DNA of 64,000 bases from Collinsella ureilytica. Its GTDB lineage: Bacteria; Actinomycetota; Coriobacteriia; Coriobacteriales; Coriobacteriaceae. The notes below the pieces were generated by a model, which saw only the letters and a program-made list of their open reading frames with translations, was not told where the DNA came from and searched no databases. Below are positions 36,948 to 44,727 of this stretch, one piece after another. A program made the translations under genes and the position numbers. The first letter of the stretch is position 1. The number at the start of each line of letters is the position of its first letter. Where the stretch lies: the NCBI RefSeq assembly GCF_019795105.1, contig NZ_JAIMFO010000007.1, positions 186,001 to 250,000 on the forward strand, given 5' to 3'.

Positions 36948-38990
36948 CTAACGAGTACGGTCGCCGCCATACGCAGCAGTATCTGGTGAGTCATAAATCG
37001 CACCTAAAACGGTGCGAGCGGCTGGCATAGCAGAAGCCGAACCAAAGCCACCTTGTTCAATAACAACGGCAACAAGATACTTTGGATCATCGGCCGGAGC
37101 GTAGCAGATAAACCAGGCATAATCATCCTGGCCACCCTTCTCGCCCGTACCCGTCTTTCCGGCTACCCGCACGTCCAAGCTCGTAAAATGCCGCGTAATT
37201 GCATCGGTCTCTTCATAGATCACGCCCTCAAGCGCACCGCGCACCAACTCTAAATCATCATCGTTATGAGACTTTACTCGGCGGAGCTCACGTGGTTCAT
37301 ACGTGGTAGCCACAGATCCATCGGGGGCTAATGCTGAGTGGAACAGATGCGGAACATACTCAACGCCTCGCATGGCTACACCGGCATAGACCTGAGCCAT
37401 CTGCAAGGGCGTCACCAAAATATCGCCCTGGCCAATTGCTATGTTTAACAGGTCTCCGGGATTCCACGTTCGATCAGCATCGTCCCAATCAGAGAAGAAC
37501 TCTCGCTTCCACGCCGCATCAGGAATGCGACCGGCAAATTCGCCTGGTAAATCAATATCGGTCAAGCTGCCCAGACCCCAGCGGCGGAACACCTTTTGCA
37601 TACCCTCTGAATCGGAGGCGTCATAAAAGAATGACTTTCCAATATCGTAAAAGACTGCGTCACATGAATTTACGATGCCTTGTCGCAGGTTTTGAATACC
37701 ATGACCGTCATGGTTATAGCACCATCTACCAGCTGCTTCACCAAGACCTGTCCACCAGCCCGTGCAAAGCGATGTTTGCGAGGTGGTATAGGCTCCAAAC
37801 TCAAGAGCCGCAAGCGAAGAGAGTACCTTGATGGTAGAAGCAGACATATATTGACCAGCAATTGCCCGGTTCAACATAGGCGTTCCGCTTTTTTCTCCGT
37901 TTAAGCGCTCCCAATCTTCATTTGAAACACCGCCGATGAAGACCGACGGATCAAAATTAGGAAAGCTTGCCATGCCAAGGATCTCACCGTTGGTAACATC
38001 CATACAAAGACAGGCTCCTGCAGGGGCAGCCTGGCCGGCAGCGTGAGCTCGCTCAATTCCGAAGGCAAGACCTGCCTCACAGGCCTGCTGAATCTTGAGA
38101 GACAAGGTGAGTTTAATATCGCTACCTGCACGGCTCGGCACCTCACCTGCTTGTGAGACAACCTTGCCCGTCGAGTCTACCTTGACCGTTCGCTCACCAC
38201 GAATACCCTGTAAAAGCTCCTCATACTGCGCTTCTATACCAGCGTGACCGACGATGTCCCCCGACTCATACACAACCTTTCCTTCGGTACCTACCTGTTC
38301 ACGGTTTTTTTGCTCATCGAGCTGCTCTTGCGTAATAGCTCCGGTATAACCCAATACATGGCAGGCAAGGCTGCCATAGGGATAGGTGCGCATGGATCCC
38401 TCAATCACATGCACCCCTTCAAATTCTGTCGGATGCTCTTGAATATAGGCAATGATCGATCGGCGAACATCGCTGGCAATCACATGAAGACTCTGAGCGC
38501 TTTGCGAATAATCGAGGATGCTTCTCATAACCGTAATAGAGGGAACGCCTAAGAGGTTTGAGAGATGCCTGATCACCAAGGGGCGCTCAGCCAGATCACG
38601 ATATGCCGCCAGTGAAAGCGTAGGTCGATTCGTTACCAGCTCAACTCCATCGCGATCAAGAATTCTTCCTCGAGGGGCAGGCGTAGTAACCGTCCTCGTG
38701 CGGTTTCGCTCAGAGAGCTGCTCATAGTAGTCGGCAGAAACCATTTGCATGCTCCAGAGCTTGACACCAAGAGCAGCGAGCGCTGCACCAACTGCTGCCG
38801 TTAAGAGCTTGAGACGACCCTTGAGCGAAAGGTCGGTCGTAGCTCCCTCCCCTTCAGCCGCACGAGGTCGTGTCCCGTGAGCAGTATCAAAGGTAAAGCG
38901 CCCTTTATACCCACGCATAAAGAAGAGGGCACCCACGATAGCTGCAAGCAAGAGTGCCCCAGCAACGATGACAACGAGCTGAGCATCCAT
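36948..38990 (-). CDS. mrdA: Class B penicillin-binding protein 2 (peptidoglycan transpeptidase)
   Basis: Cross-links peptidoglycan during elongation, partner of RodA. The 680 residues show an N-terminal membrane segment, a second hydrophobic stretch near 62-80, the dimerisation/pedestal domain with RGRILDRDGVELVTNRP, and the transpeptidase domain with S385-T-I-K388, S442-C-D444 and KTGTGEKGG (K612). The double hydrophobic N-terminus is unusual; residues 1-60 look like an added membrane anchor. It lies four bases after mreD. Confidence 0.94.
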   Translation of the reverse strand: MDAQLVVIVAGALLLAAIVGALFFMRGYKGRFTFDTAHGTRPRAAEGEGATTDLSLKGRLKLLTAAVGAALAALGVKLWSMQMVSADYYEQLSERNRTRTVTTPAPRGRILDRDGVELVTNRPTLSLAAYRDLAERPLVIRHLSNLLGVPSITVMRSILDYSQSAQSLHVIASDVRRSIIAYIQEHPTEFEGVHVIEGSMRTYPYGSLACHVLGYTGAITQEQLDEQKNREQVGTEGKVVYESGDIVGHAGIEAQYEELLQGIRGERTVKVDSTGKVVSQAGEVPSRAGSDIKLTLSLKIQQACEAGLAFGIERAHAAGQAAPAGACLCMDVTNGEILGMASFPNFDPSVFIGGVSNEDWERLNGEKSGTPMLNRAIAGQYMSASTIKVLSSLAALEFGAYTTSQTSLCTGWWTGLGEAAGRWCYNHDGHGIQNLRQGIVNSCDAVFYDIGKSFFYDASDSEGMQKVFRRWGLGSLTDIDLPGEFAGRIPDAAWKREFFSDWDDADRTWNPGDLLNIAIGQGDILVTPLQMAQVYAGVAMRGVEYVPHLFHSALAPDGSVATTYEPRELRRVKSHNDDDLELVRGALEGVIYEETDAITRHFTSLDVRVAGKTGTGEKGGQDDYAWFICYAPADDPKYLVAVVIEQGGFGSASAMPAARTVLGAIYDSPDTAAYGGDRTR

Positions 38991-38994
38991 AGAG

Positions 38995-39546
38995 CTATCC
39001 TAAGACCCGATAGCGGGTACCTGTACGCGGACGAGCAGAAAAGCCCTGTCGCCCCTCTCGCGGAGAGCCGAGAGTCAAGAAAAGGATTGAGGTAAGAGCT
39101 GTTAAAACTGCAGAAACAAGCCCGGTTACCAAGATGGCATGAACCGGATCTACCAGCACACCTAAGGCAAGCATGGCAACAGAAGACACAAGCATCACGG
39201 CAGCTGATGATGTGGTGCTCAAACGAATTCCTTCTGAAGTCATACCAAGAGCGATTGACTTTGACGATGTTGCCAGTATGAAGGCAGCAAGTGAGAGAAA
39301 CAACGGCGTAACCCCTATGGGAGCTGCCCCTAAAAGATCTGACAGCAAACCGCAAGCAAAGCCGATACACGCAGCAGTGCCCGGAGCCATGCCGCAGGCC
39401 TGAGCGCAGACGACGGCAACTAAGAGATCGGGGCGGCCACCGAATAGAGAAATATGTGGAATCAAACCCGCTTGGAGCAGGCCAGCAAGCATATAAGGAG
39501 CGACGCGCTTTAAGGTACGCGCATTGAACTCACCAAGACCTGCCAT
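38995..39546 (-). CDS. mreD: Rod shape-determining protein MreD
   Basis: Polytopic membrane protein of the elongasome. I place the start at the ATG at 39546, nine bases after AAGGGG and just past the mreC stop, giving 183 residues. Five or so membrane segments are visible; conserved features include the short GGRPDLL loop after the first segment, GLLSDLLGAAPIG and a C-terminal basic tail. Identity rests on hydropathy, these motifs and position between mreC and mrdA. Confidence 0.88.
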   Translation of the reverse strand: MAGLGEFNARTLKRVAPYMLAGLLQAGLIPHISLFGGRPDLLVAVVCAQACGMAPGTAACIGFACGLLSDLLGAAPIGVTPLFLSLAAFILATSSKSIALGMTSEGIRLSTTSSAAVMLVSSVAMLALGVLVDPVHAILVTGLVSAVLTALTSILFLTLGSPREGRQGFSARPRTGTRYRVLG

Positions 39547-39547
39547 A

Positions 39548-40483
39548 CTATGCATCCCCTTTTTGATCTGGAGTAGTAGCGCCAGATCCGTTAGCGGCGC
39601 GCACCTCATCAACAGAGGCGACTTGATCTTGGCCTATCTCTGTGACGATCAGTACTTCTTCATTTGCACGGGCAGATGCTGGTGAGCGCACAATAATCGT
39701 GCGGTAGGCTTGCGAACCATCCTTTTCAACAGAAGCAACCGTGCCTAAAGGCAACCCCTTAGGAAATACGCCGCCAAGCCCTGAGGTGATAACAATATCT
39801 CCTGCCTTCACATCCATATCAGCAGGGACATAATCAAGACGCAAGCCGCCATCTGCCTGTCCACGCAAGGTACCTTGCGCACGTGACGACTGCACCATCG
39901 CGGAGATTCCCGAGCGCTCATCGGTAATCAAGCGAACCGTTGCAGTTTGCGGAGCCAACTCAACAATCTGACCAGCAACTCCACCAGCAGAAAGAACCGG
40001 CATGCCAATAGCTAGGCCAGCAGAAGAACCCTTATCGATGGTGAGGGTATGTGTCCATGCATCTGAGGTTGCACCAACAACACGAGCTGCACGTGTTTTG
40101 AGCTTATAGGTAGAAGAAATACCAACCAAGGCTTCGAGACGCTCAGCCGTTGCCTCAGCCTCTCCAAGCTCTGCCAACTTGGCAGTCAGCTCAGCATTTT
40201 CACGCTTAAGCTCGGTCAAGGTTGCTTCAGAGGCAGTGAGGTTGGTAAAAGCCGTGCCCACCATACCAAAAGGCCGAGCGATACCGGCACCTATGAGGCG
40301 TACCGGAGTGGCGACCCAAGAAATACCCGCTCGAACAAGATGAACAGGACCGGTCTCAGGCTCTCTCAGATACAAGGTCAGCAACAAGACTGAAGAGAGA
40401 CAGCAAACGATCAGGGTTCTCAAACCCGAGCCTTGCCGACGTGTTGTCGTATGAGAGCGAAATCGCCCGTTTTTGCGAGACAA
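39548..40483 (-). CDS. mreC: Rod shape-determining protein MreC
   Basis: Links cytoplasmic MreB to extracellular PBP2. The 311 residues have a basic N-terminus, one membrane segment (about 24-41), a coiled coil (about 85-115, TELKRENAELTAKLAELGEA) and the periplasmic beta-barrel domain (DKGSSAGLAIGMPVLSAGG, TVRLITDERSGISAM, VITSGLGGVFPKGLP). The start codon appears to be TTG at 40483, with AAGGG ten bases upstream. The last 25 residues are low-complexity. Confidence 0.94.
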   Translation of the reverse strand: MSRKNGRFRSHTTTRRQGSGLRTLIVCCLSSVLLLTLYLREPETGPVHLVRAGISWVATPVRLIGAGIARPFGMVGTAFTNLTASEATLTELKRENAELTAKLAELGEAEATAERLEALVGISSTYKLKTRAARVVGATSDAWTHTLTIDKGSSAGLAIGMPVLSAGGVAGQIVELAPQTATVRLITDERSGISAMVQSSRAQGTLRGQADGGLRLDYVPADMDVKAGDIVITSGLGGVFPKGLPLGTVASVEKDGSQAYRTIIVRSPASARANEEVLIVTEIGQDQVASVDEVRAANGSGATTPDQKGDA

Positions 40484-40497
40484 TGAGCTGCCAACCC

Positions 40498-41541
40498 TTA
40501 CGCGTTGCTCTGAACAAATGATCCATAAAAAGCATTTGCCTCAAGAACGCGGGCACAGCCATTGACGACATTATCCAAGGCCGTTGGGCTCACGTTCACC
40601 GATACACCTGTCTCGTCGCGCAGGCGCACATCGAGACCGCGCAACATAGCGCCGCCTCCGGTCAGCAAAATGCCATAGTACATAAGGTCTGAGGCGAGAT
40701 CGGGCGGCGTGGCATCGAGCGCATCCTTGACCGCCTTGGTCATCTCATCTAAGGGCTTATTCAAAGCGCGGCGAATCTCTTCACTCTCAATGCGCACGGT
40801 CTTTGGAAGGCCTGAGATGACATCGCGGCCATTCACCTCAACATCCAACTCATCTTTGAGAGGAACCGCCGAGCCTACCTTGATCTTGATATCCTCAGCC
40901 GTACGCTCGCCAATGGCGAGATTATATGCGTCACGCACATGGGTCAGAATTGCTTGGTCAAACTCATCTCCGGCAATGCGGATTGATTGAGAGACCACAA
41001 TGCCACCCATCGCAATAACAGCAACCTCGGTTGTGCCTCCGCCAATGTCAATCACCATAGAACCCGTAGGCTCTTCAACCGGTAAATCGGCACCAATGGC
41101 CGCAGCCATAGGCTCTTCAATGAGATAGGCCTGGCGAGCACCTGCAGAAATAGTAGCTTCAAAAACTGCACGCTTTTCGACTGAAGTAACTCCTGAAGGC
41201 ACACAAACCACAACACGAGGCCGGGGCGTCCAGGGATAGCGCTTTTTGCTTGCCTTATCAATGAAGTAGCGAAGCATTGCTTCGGTCACATCAAAGTCAG
41301 CAATCACACCATCTTTTAGAGGACGCACTGCCACAATATTGCCAGGAGTGCGACCGAGCATGCGCTTGGCCTCGATACCGACTGCCAAGATGCGCTCATC
41401 ATTTTTATCAATCGCCACCACTGAGGGCTCGCGCAAGACGATGCCCTTATCTCGAACACTGACGAGCGTATTGGCGGTGCCTAAGTCAATTGCTAAGTCA
41501 CCGTCATACTGCCCAAAAAACATGTCCATCAACGAAAACAA
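40498..41541 (-). CDS. mreB: Rod shape-determining protein MreB
   Basis: Bacterial actin that organises the elongasome. The actin-fold motifs are present: DLGTANTLV (phosphate 1), the VVIDIGGGTTEVAV-like phosphate 2 region, and GGGAMLRGLD (adenosine). Total about 347 residues. I place the start at TTG 41541, six bases after GGGAG; an ATG at 41529 (MDMFFGQ) lacks a ribosome site but is a possible alternative. It lies 34 bases after the TPR gene. Confidence 0.95.
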   Translation of the reverse strand: MFSLMDMFFGQYDGDLAIDLGTANTLVSVRDKGIVLREPSVVAIDKNDERILAVGIEAKRMLGRTPGNIVAVRPLKDGVIADFDVTEAMLRYFIDKASKKRYPWTPRPRVVVCVPSGVTSVEKRAVFEATISAGARQAYLIEEPMAAAIGADLPVEEPTGSMVIDIGGGTTEVAVIAMGGIVVSQSIRIAGDEFDQAILTHVRDAYNLAIGERTAEDIKIKVGSAVPLKDELDVEVNGRDVISGLPKTVRIESEEIRRALNKPLDEMTKAVKDALDATPPDLASDLMYYGILLTGGGAMLRGLDVRLRDETGVSVNVSPTALDNVVNGCARVLEANAFYGSFVQSNA

Positions 41542-41575
41542 GTTGTTCTCCCAACTCCAAAACTCACGAGATAAG

Positions 41576-42934
41576 CTACTCAGCGTCTGAGGATCCAGCG
41601 CTTCCTGTATCAGTGGCACTACCGGTGGTACCTGTCGCTGCACCGGTCGTGTCCTTTGCTGTGCCAGAAGGAGAGGCTACAACATCGGAGGAGCCAAAAT
41701 GTATCGTAATGTTTGAGATGACCCAGCCCAGACCCTGGCGTACAAAACCAACCTCATAGGTTTGGGTTCCACCCTTGGACAAGGTTACATTAACCGTAGC
41801 TGTGGACTGCGTCATAGACTGATCCATGCCCTCAATAACCGGGGTGGCACCCACCGGCACCGTAGAAACAATGACACCACGAGCATCTTCGGTAAGACCG
41901 GTAGCCAGATACGGATCGGTATCAGTGCCATCTGTGACTGCATTAAACAGATGGGTCAGCGTCTCTTGCTGAGAAGGGATGCCAAAGCCACGAGTAAAGG
42001 CAAAGGCTACTCCTCCCGCAGCAAGGAGCAGGATCAAAATAAGCGCCAAAAAGATCTTAAGACCGGTATGGCGACGGCGACGACGCACCTTTTGGTCCTG
42101 TCGATCCTGTTGAAGCATTTCAGACTCAGTCAGTGTGAAAAAGCCGGTATCAGAAGGGTCAGGCATAAAGGCACCAGACTGACCAAGCGGATCGAGAGGA
42201 TCCACGCCAGGACCTGGCTGTGTAGACATGGGACGGCGGCTTGCTAATGCCTCTTTTGCCCCCTCCAAAGCACGCTGCTGCTCGGGGGTAAGCCGATAAA
42301 TACCATCAGCAGTGGCACGATTAAACGCATCAACCGCCTCAGAAGCCTTACCCATAGCAGCATAGGCCTGGCCAAGCCCTGCCGAGAAAGCGCGGGCATC
42401 ATCGACAGGTCCTGCAAAGTCAGACGCAGCACGGAAAGACTCCACAGCATCTGCGGGACGACCCAGCAGGATAAAGCAAGAACCTAAGCTCGCAAGAGCA
42501 GCTGCAGGCGCGGGATTTGAACTATCGATGGCAGCCTGGCGAAATGCTACACCGGCCTCGGTGGCATCTCCCATCTGAAGCAGCACCTCGCCGAGTCCAA
42601 TTTGTGCTTTATAAGGTGTGGGATACGAGGTATCGCGGAGCGCTCGAGTAAAGCTGGTGCGTGCCGCCTCAAGGTCACCCGCCGCAGCATAAGCTTTGCC
42701 CTGATTGGTGAGGAGCGCACCTGACTTGCCATAGGCAGTATCTGAGAGCGCCTCTCCATAGGCACGTGCCGCCTCATCAAAACGACCAAGACGCATGAGC
42801 GAGTTGCCTCGCAGGTGATCGGCCTCCCCTGCCTGCTCACCAGGCTCTTTTGCAGCGGAAAACATCTGAGCTGCTCCAGCAAAATCGCCAGCGCGATAGG
42901 CAGCGCGAGCTTGGTTCAGAATATCAGCGTTCAC
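41576..42934 (-). CDS. TPR-repeat, single-pass membrane protein
   Basis: Function unknown. Residues 1-232 are TPR-like helical repeats (AAYRAGDFAGAAQMF, LMRLGRFDEAARAYGEAL, AYAAAGDLEAARTSF, LGRPADAVESFRAA, AYAAMGKASEAVDAF). A low-complexity linker and the basic patch RRRRRH lead to a membrane segment at 292-313. Residues 315-452 are outside and hold a small beta-rich domain and a Ser/Thr/Gly/Ala tail. GTG start behind AAGGAG. Its place directly before mreB suggests a scaffold of the elongasome; this is inference. Confidence 0.82.
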   Translation of the reverse strand: MNADILNQARAAYRAGDFAGAAQMFSAAKEPGEQAGEADHLRGNSLMRLGRFDEAARAYGEALSDTAYGKSGALLTNQGKAYAAAGDLEAARTSFTRALRDTSYPTPYKAQIGLGEVLLQMGDATEAGVAFRQAAIDSSNPAPAAALASLGSCFILLGRPADAVESFRAASDFAGPVDDARAFSAGLGQAYAAMGKASEAVDAFNRATADGIYRLTPEQQRALEGAKEALASRRPMSTQPGPGVDPLDPLGQSGAFMPDPSDTGFFTLTESEMLQQDRQDQKVRRRRRHTGLKIFLALILILLLAAGGVAFAFTRGFGIPSQQETLTHLFNAVTDGTDTDPYLATGLTEDARGVIVSTVPVGATPVIEGMDQSMTQSTATVNVTLSKGGTQTYEVGFVRQGLGWVISNITIHFGSSDVVASPSGTAKDTTGAATGTTGSATDTGSAGSSDAE

Positions 42935-42973
42935 GTGAACTCCTTCATACCGTCGCTTAACTATCTGCGACCC

Positions 42974-43516
42974 TTATCGATCCTCATGGACGATATCTAT
43001 GCTTTCAATCACGTCTCCAGCACGAAGCGCAGCGATTACCTCGTGCCCTTCACGTGTTTGCCCAAAGACGGTATACCCAGAATCAAGGTTGTGCTGAGAC
43101 CCTAAGCAGAAATAAAACTGCGAACCTGCAGAGTCAGGGTCTGCGGAGCGAGCCATAGCCAGCGCGCCATCTTCATGGCTGTTATTTGGATTTGAAGCAA
43201 ACTCAGCTTTGATGCACCAGCCAGGACCTCCCGTGCCCGGCAAGCCGTCAGGACCTGGCATGCCAGCTGCAACCTCACGAGAAGACATGTCACGCGTATT
43301 GGGACAACCACCCTGAATCACAAAGCCAGGAACATAGCGATGAAACTTCAGATCATCATAGAAGCCCATTGTTGCAAGTTCACAAAAATTGGCAGCGTGA
43401 ATCGGAGCTCCGTGCGTATCAAGGGCAACACGAATAGTTCCCTTTGAGGTATGAATGACAGCGTATTCATCACCAGTGAGCTCATAGGCAGGTACATGAA
43501 GATGTTTTTCTAACAT
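42974..43516 (-). CDS. Cyclophilin-type peptidyl-prolyl cis-trans isomerase
   Basis: Folding catalyst. The 180 residues contain the cyclophilin core: FHRYVPGFVIQGGCP with the catalytic Arg, then GALAMARSADPDSAGSQFYFC, and GYTVFGQTREGHEVI. There is no signal peptide, so it should be cytoplasmic. The ATG follows AAAAGGG. It begins the run that continues into the TPR protein and mreBCD. Confidence 0.96.
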   Translation of the reverse strand: MLEKHLHVPAYELTGDEYAVIHTSKGTIRVALDTHGAPIHAANFCELATMGFYDDLKFHRYVPGFVIQGGCPNTRDMSSREVAAGMPGPDGLPGTGGPGWCIKAEFASNPNNSHEDGALAMARSADPDSAGSQFYFCLGSQHNLDSGYTVFGQTREGHEVIAALRAGDVIESIDIVHEDR

Positions 43517-43553
43517 GAATACCCTTTTCTTAGGTTCGATGTCGATCTTTTAA

Positions 43554-43583
43554 ATTCTAGCAAGAACGTACGCAGTTCACGAA
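43554..43583 (-). promoter_or_regulatory. Candidate promoter of the cyclophilin-mre run
   Basis: TTCGTG, an 18-base spacer and TAGAAT, with TGC giving an extended -10, on the minus strand 38 bases before the cyclophilin ATG. It would start a run extending to the DUF2344 gene, about 11 kb, if no internal promoters exist. Confidence 0.45.
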
Positions 43584-43611
43584 TGCCCCACGCCTTCTCA
43601 TGCAGCAAAAA

Positions 43612-44727
43612 TCACGAACTGGGCTTCGGTTCTGCGGACGCCACATGAGCAAAGAACGCATCCCGCGCCTGAGCATCCTCCTCTGCCCGCTCACGCAAAG
43701 GCCCTAAAATCTCTTGCTCATGATCGATGGGACGCTCATCTTTTCCTAAAGCAAGGGAAATATCCCATGAATCACAGTAGATGCCTACGCGCTGACTGAC
43801 CCAGCCGGCAAGCTCAAGCAGACGAGCTCGATCTTGCTCTCGCTCAGAGCCTTCCTGGAATTTCATCTCTTGAATTTCTGAAGTGACTGACTGCAGGATC
43901 GTGCGGGCACCATAGGCACTCGCAGCACAGTCATGACGCATATTAGGATCCGGTGCAATATAGCCAGCATTATAGTCGTCAATAATTGAGGCGAGCGCGT
44001 CATGTTGAGCAACAATTGTTTTCCAAGCAGCTGCAAGTCGACGATACGCATCCGCATCAGAGAGAGCTTTTTTTGCTCCATCTTTTTGTTCATCTGCTTG
44101 ATCGGGCTCATGTGAGCCCTCATCTGCAGCAGGCTTTTGCTCATCACGGCTGGGATACATCGTTTTCGCAGACTGTTCAAGCGCTGCTAGCATGCCGGGA
44201 ACCAGATGATACGGATCCAGAGCAAAAAAGCCCACAATAGCCGCAAGCACTACACCAGCACCAAGCGTAATAAACCGACGAGATGAGCGTGGTGAAGCAA
44301 CATCGTATGAGGGCGGATCGGATTCACGATACTCCTCAGCAGCCGACGCAAGCTCTTGGGCGGGAAGTGAGCTTGTTGCAAACGGGTCATCCACTGCAGG
44401 TGTATCTGCACCCAGTCGCGCAGTATCAACAGATAAGTCGGGCGTTTCAAGCTCTAAGGCACGCTGAGACTGACGTGGAAAACTGGCAGTGCGACCAGCA
44501 GCGAGATCAGCCGAAGCTGAATGTGTTGACAAAATACCCGGGGCTGGGCGACCACACTTTGGACAGGTTCTATCGTGGGCTGTGAGGCGCGCCCCACAGC
44601 CTTCGCAAAACAAAAACTCAGAGGTACCAACCTCATGATCTGAGCGGATTCGTGCATGACACGCGGGACAATATGCGAGCCCGTCATCGATTGACGCTAA
44701 GCATTTAGGACAGATCACAAAAATCAT
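43612..44727 (-). CDS. Double zinc-ribbon, single-pass membrane protein
   Basis: Function unknown. The 371 residues open with two zinc ribbons: C6-C9/C20-C23 and C41-C44/C55-C58. A low-complexity linker leads to a membrane segment at 152-171. Residues 172-371 lie outside; they include a charged linker (190-222) and a helical domain with SIIDDYNAGYIAPDP and two cysteines (C267, C318). Its ATG overlaps the acnA stop by four bases (ATGA), so the two proteins are translationally coupled. Confidence 0.82.
   Translation of the reverse strand: MIFVICPKCLASIDDGLAYCPACHARIRSDHEVGTSEFLFCEGCGARLTAHDRTCPKCGRPAPGILSTHSASADLAAGRTASFPRQSQRALELETPDLSVDTARLGADTPAVDDPFATSSLPAQELASAAEEYRESDPPSYDVASPRSSRRFITLGAGVVLAAIVGFFALDPYHLVPGMLAALEQSAKTMYPSRDEQKPAADEGSHEPDQADEQKDGAKKALSDADAYRRLAAAWKTIVAQHDALASIIDDYNAGYIAPDPNMRHDCAASAYGARTILQSVTSEIQEMKFQEGSEREQDRARLLELAGWVSQRVGIYCDSWDISLALGKDERPIDHEQEILGPLRERAEEDAQARDAFFAHVASAEPKPSS

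Noticed and set aside
37331-37831. 166-codon plus-strand frame inside mrdA
   Set aside because: Opposite strand of the conserved transpeptidase domain; composition typical of antisense frames.
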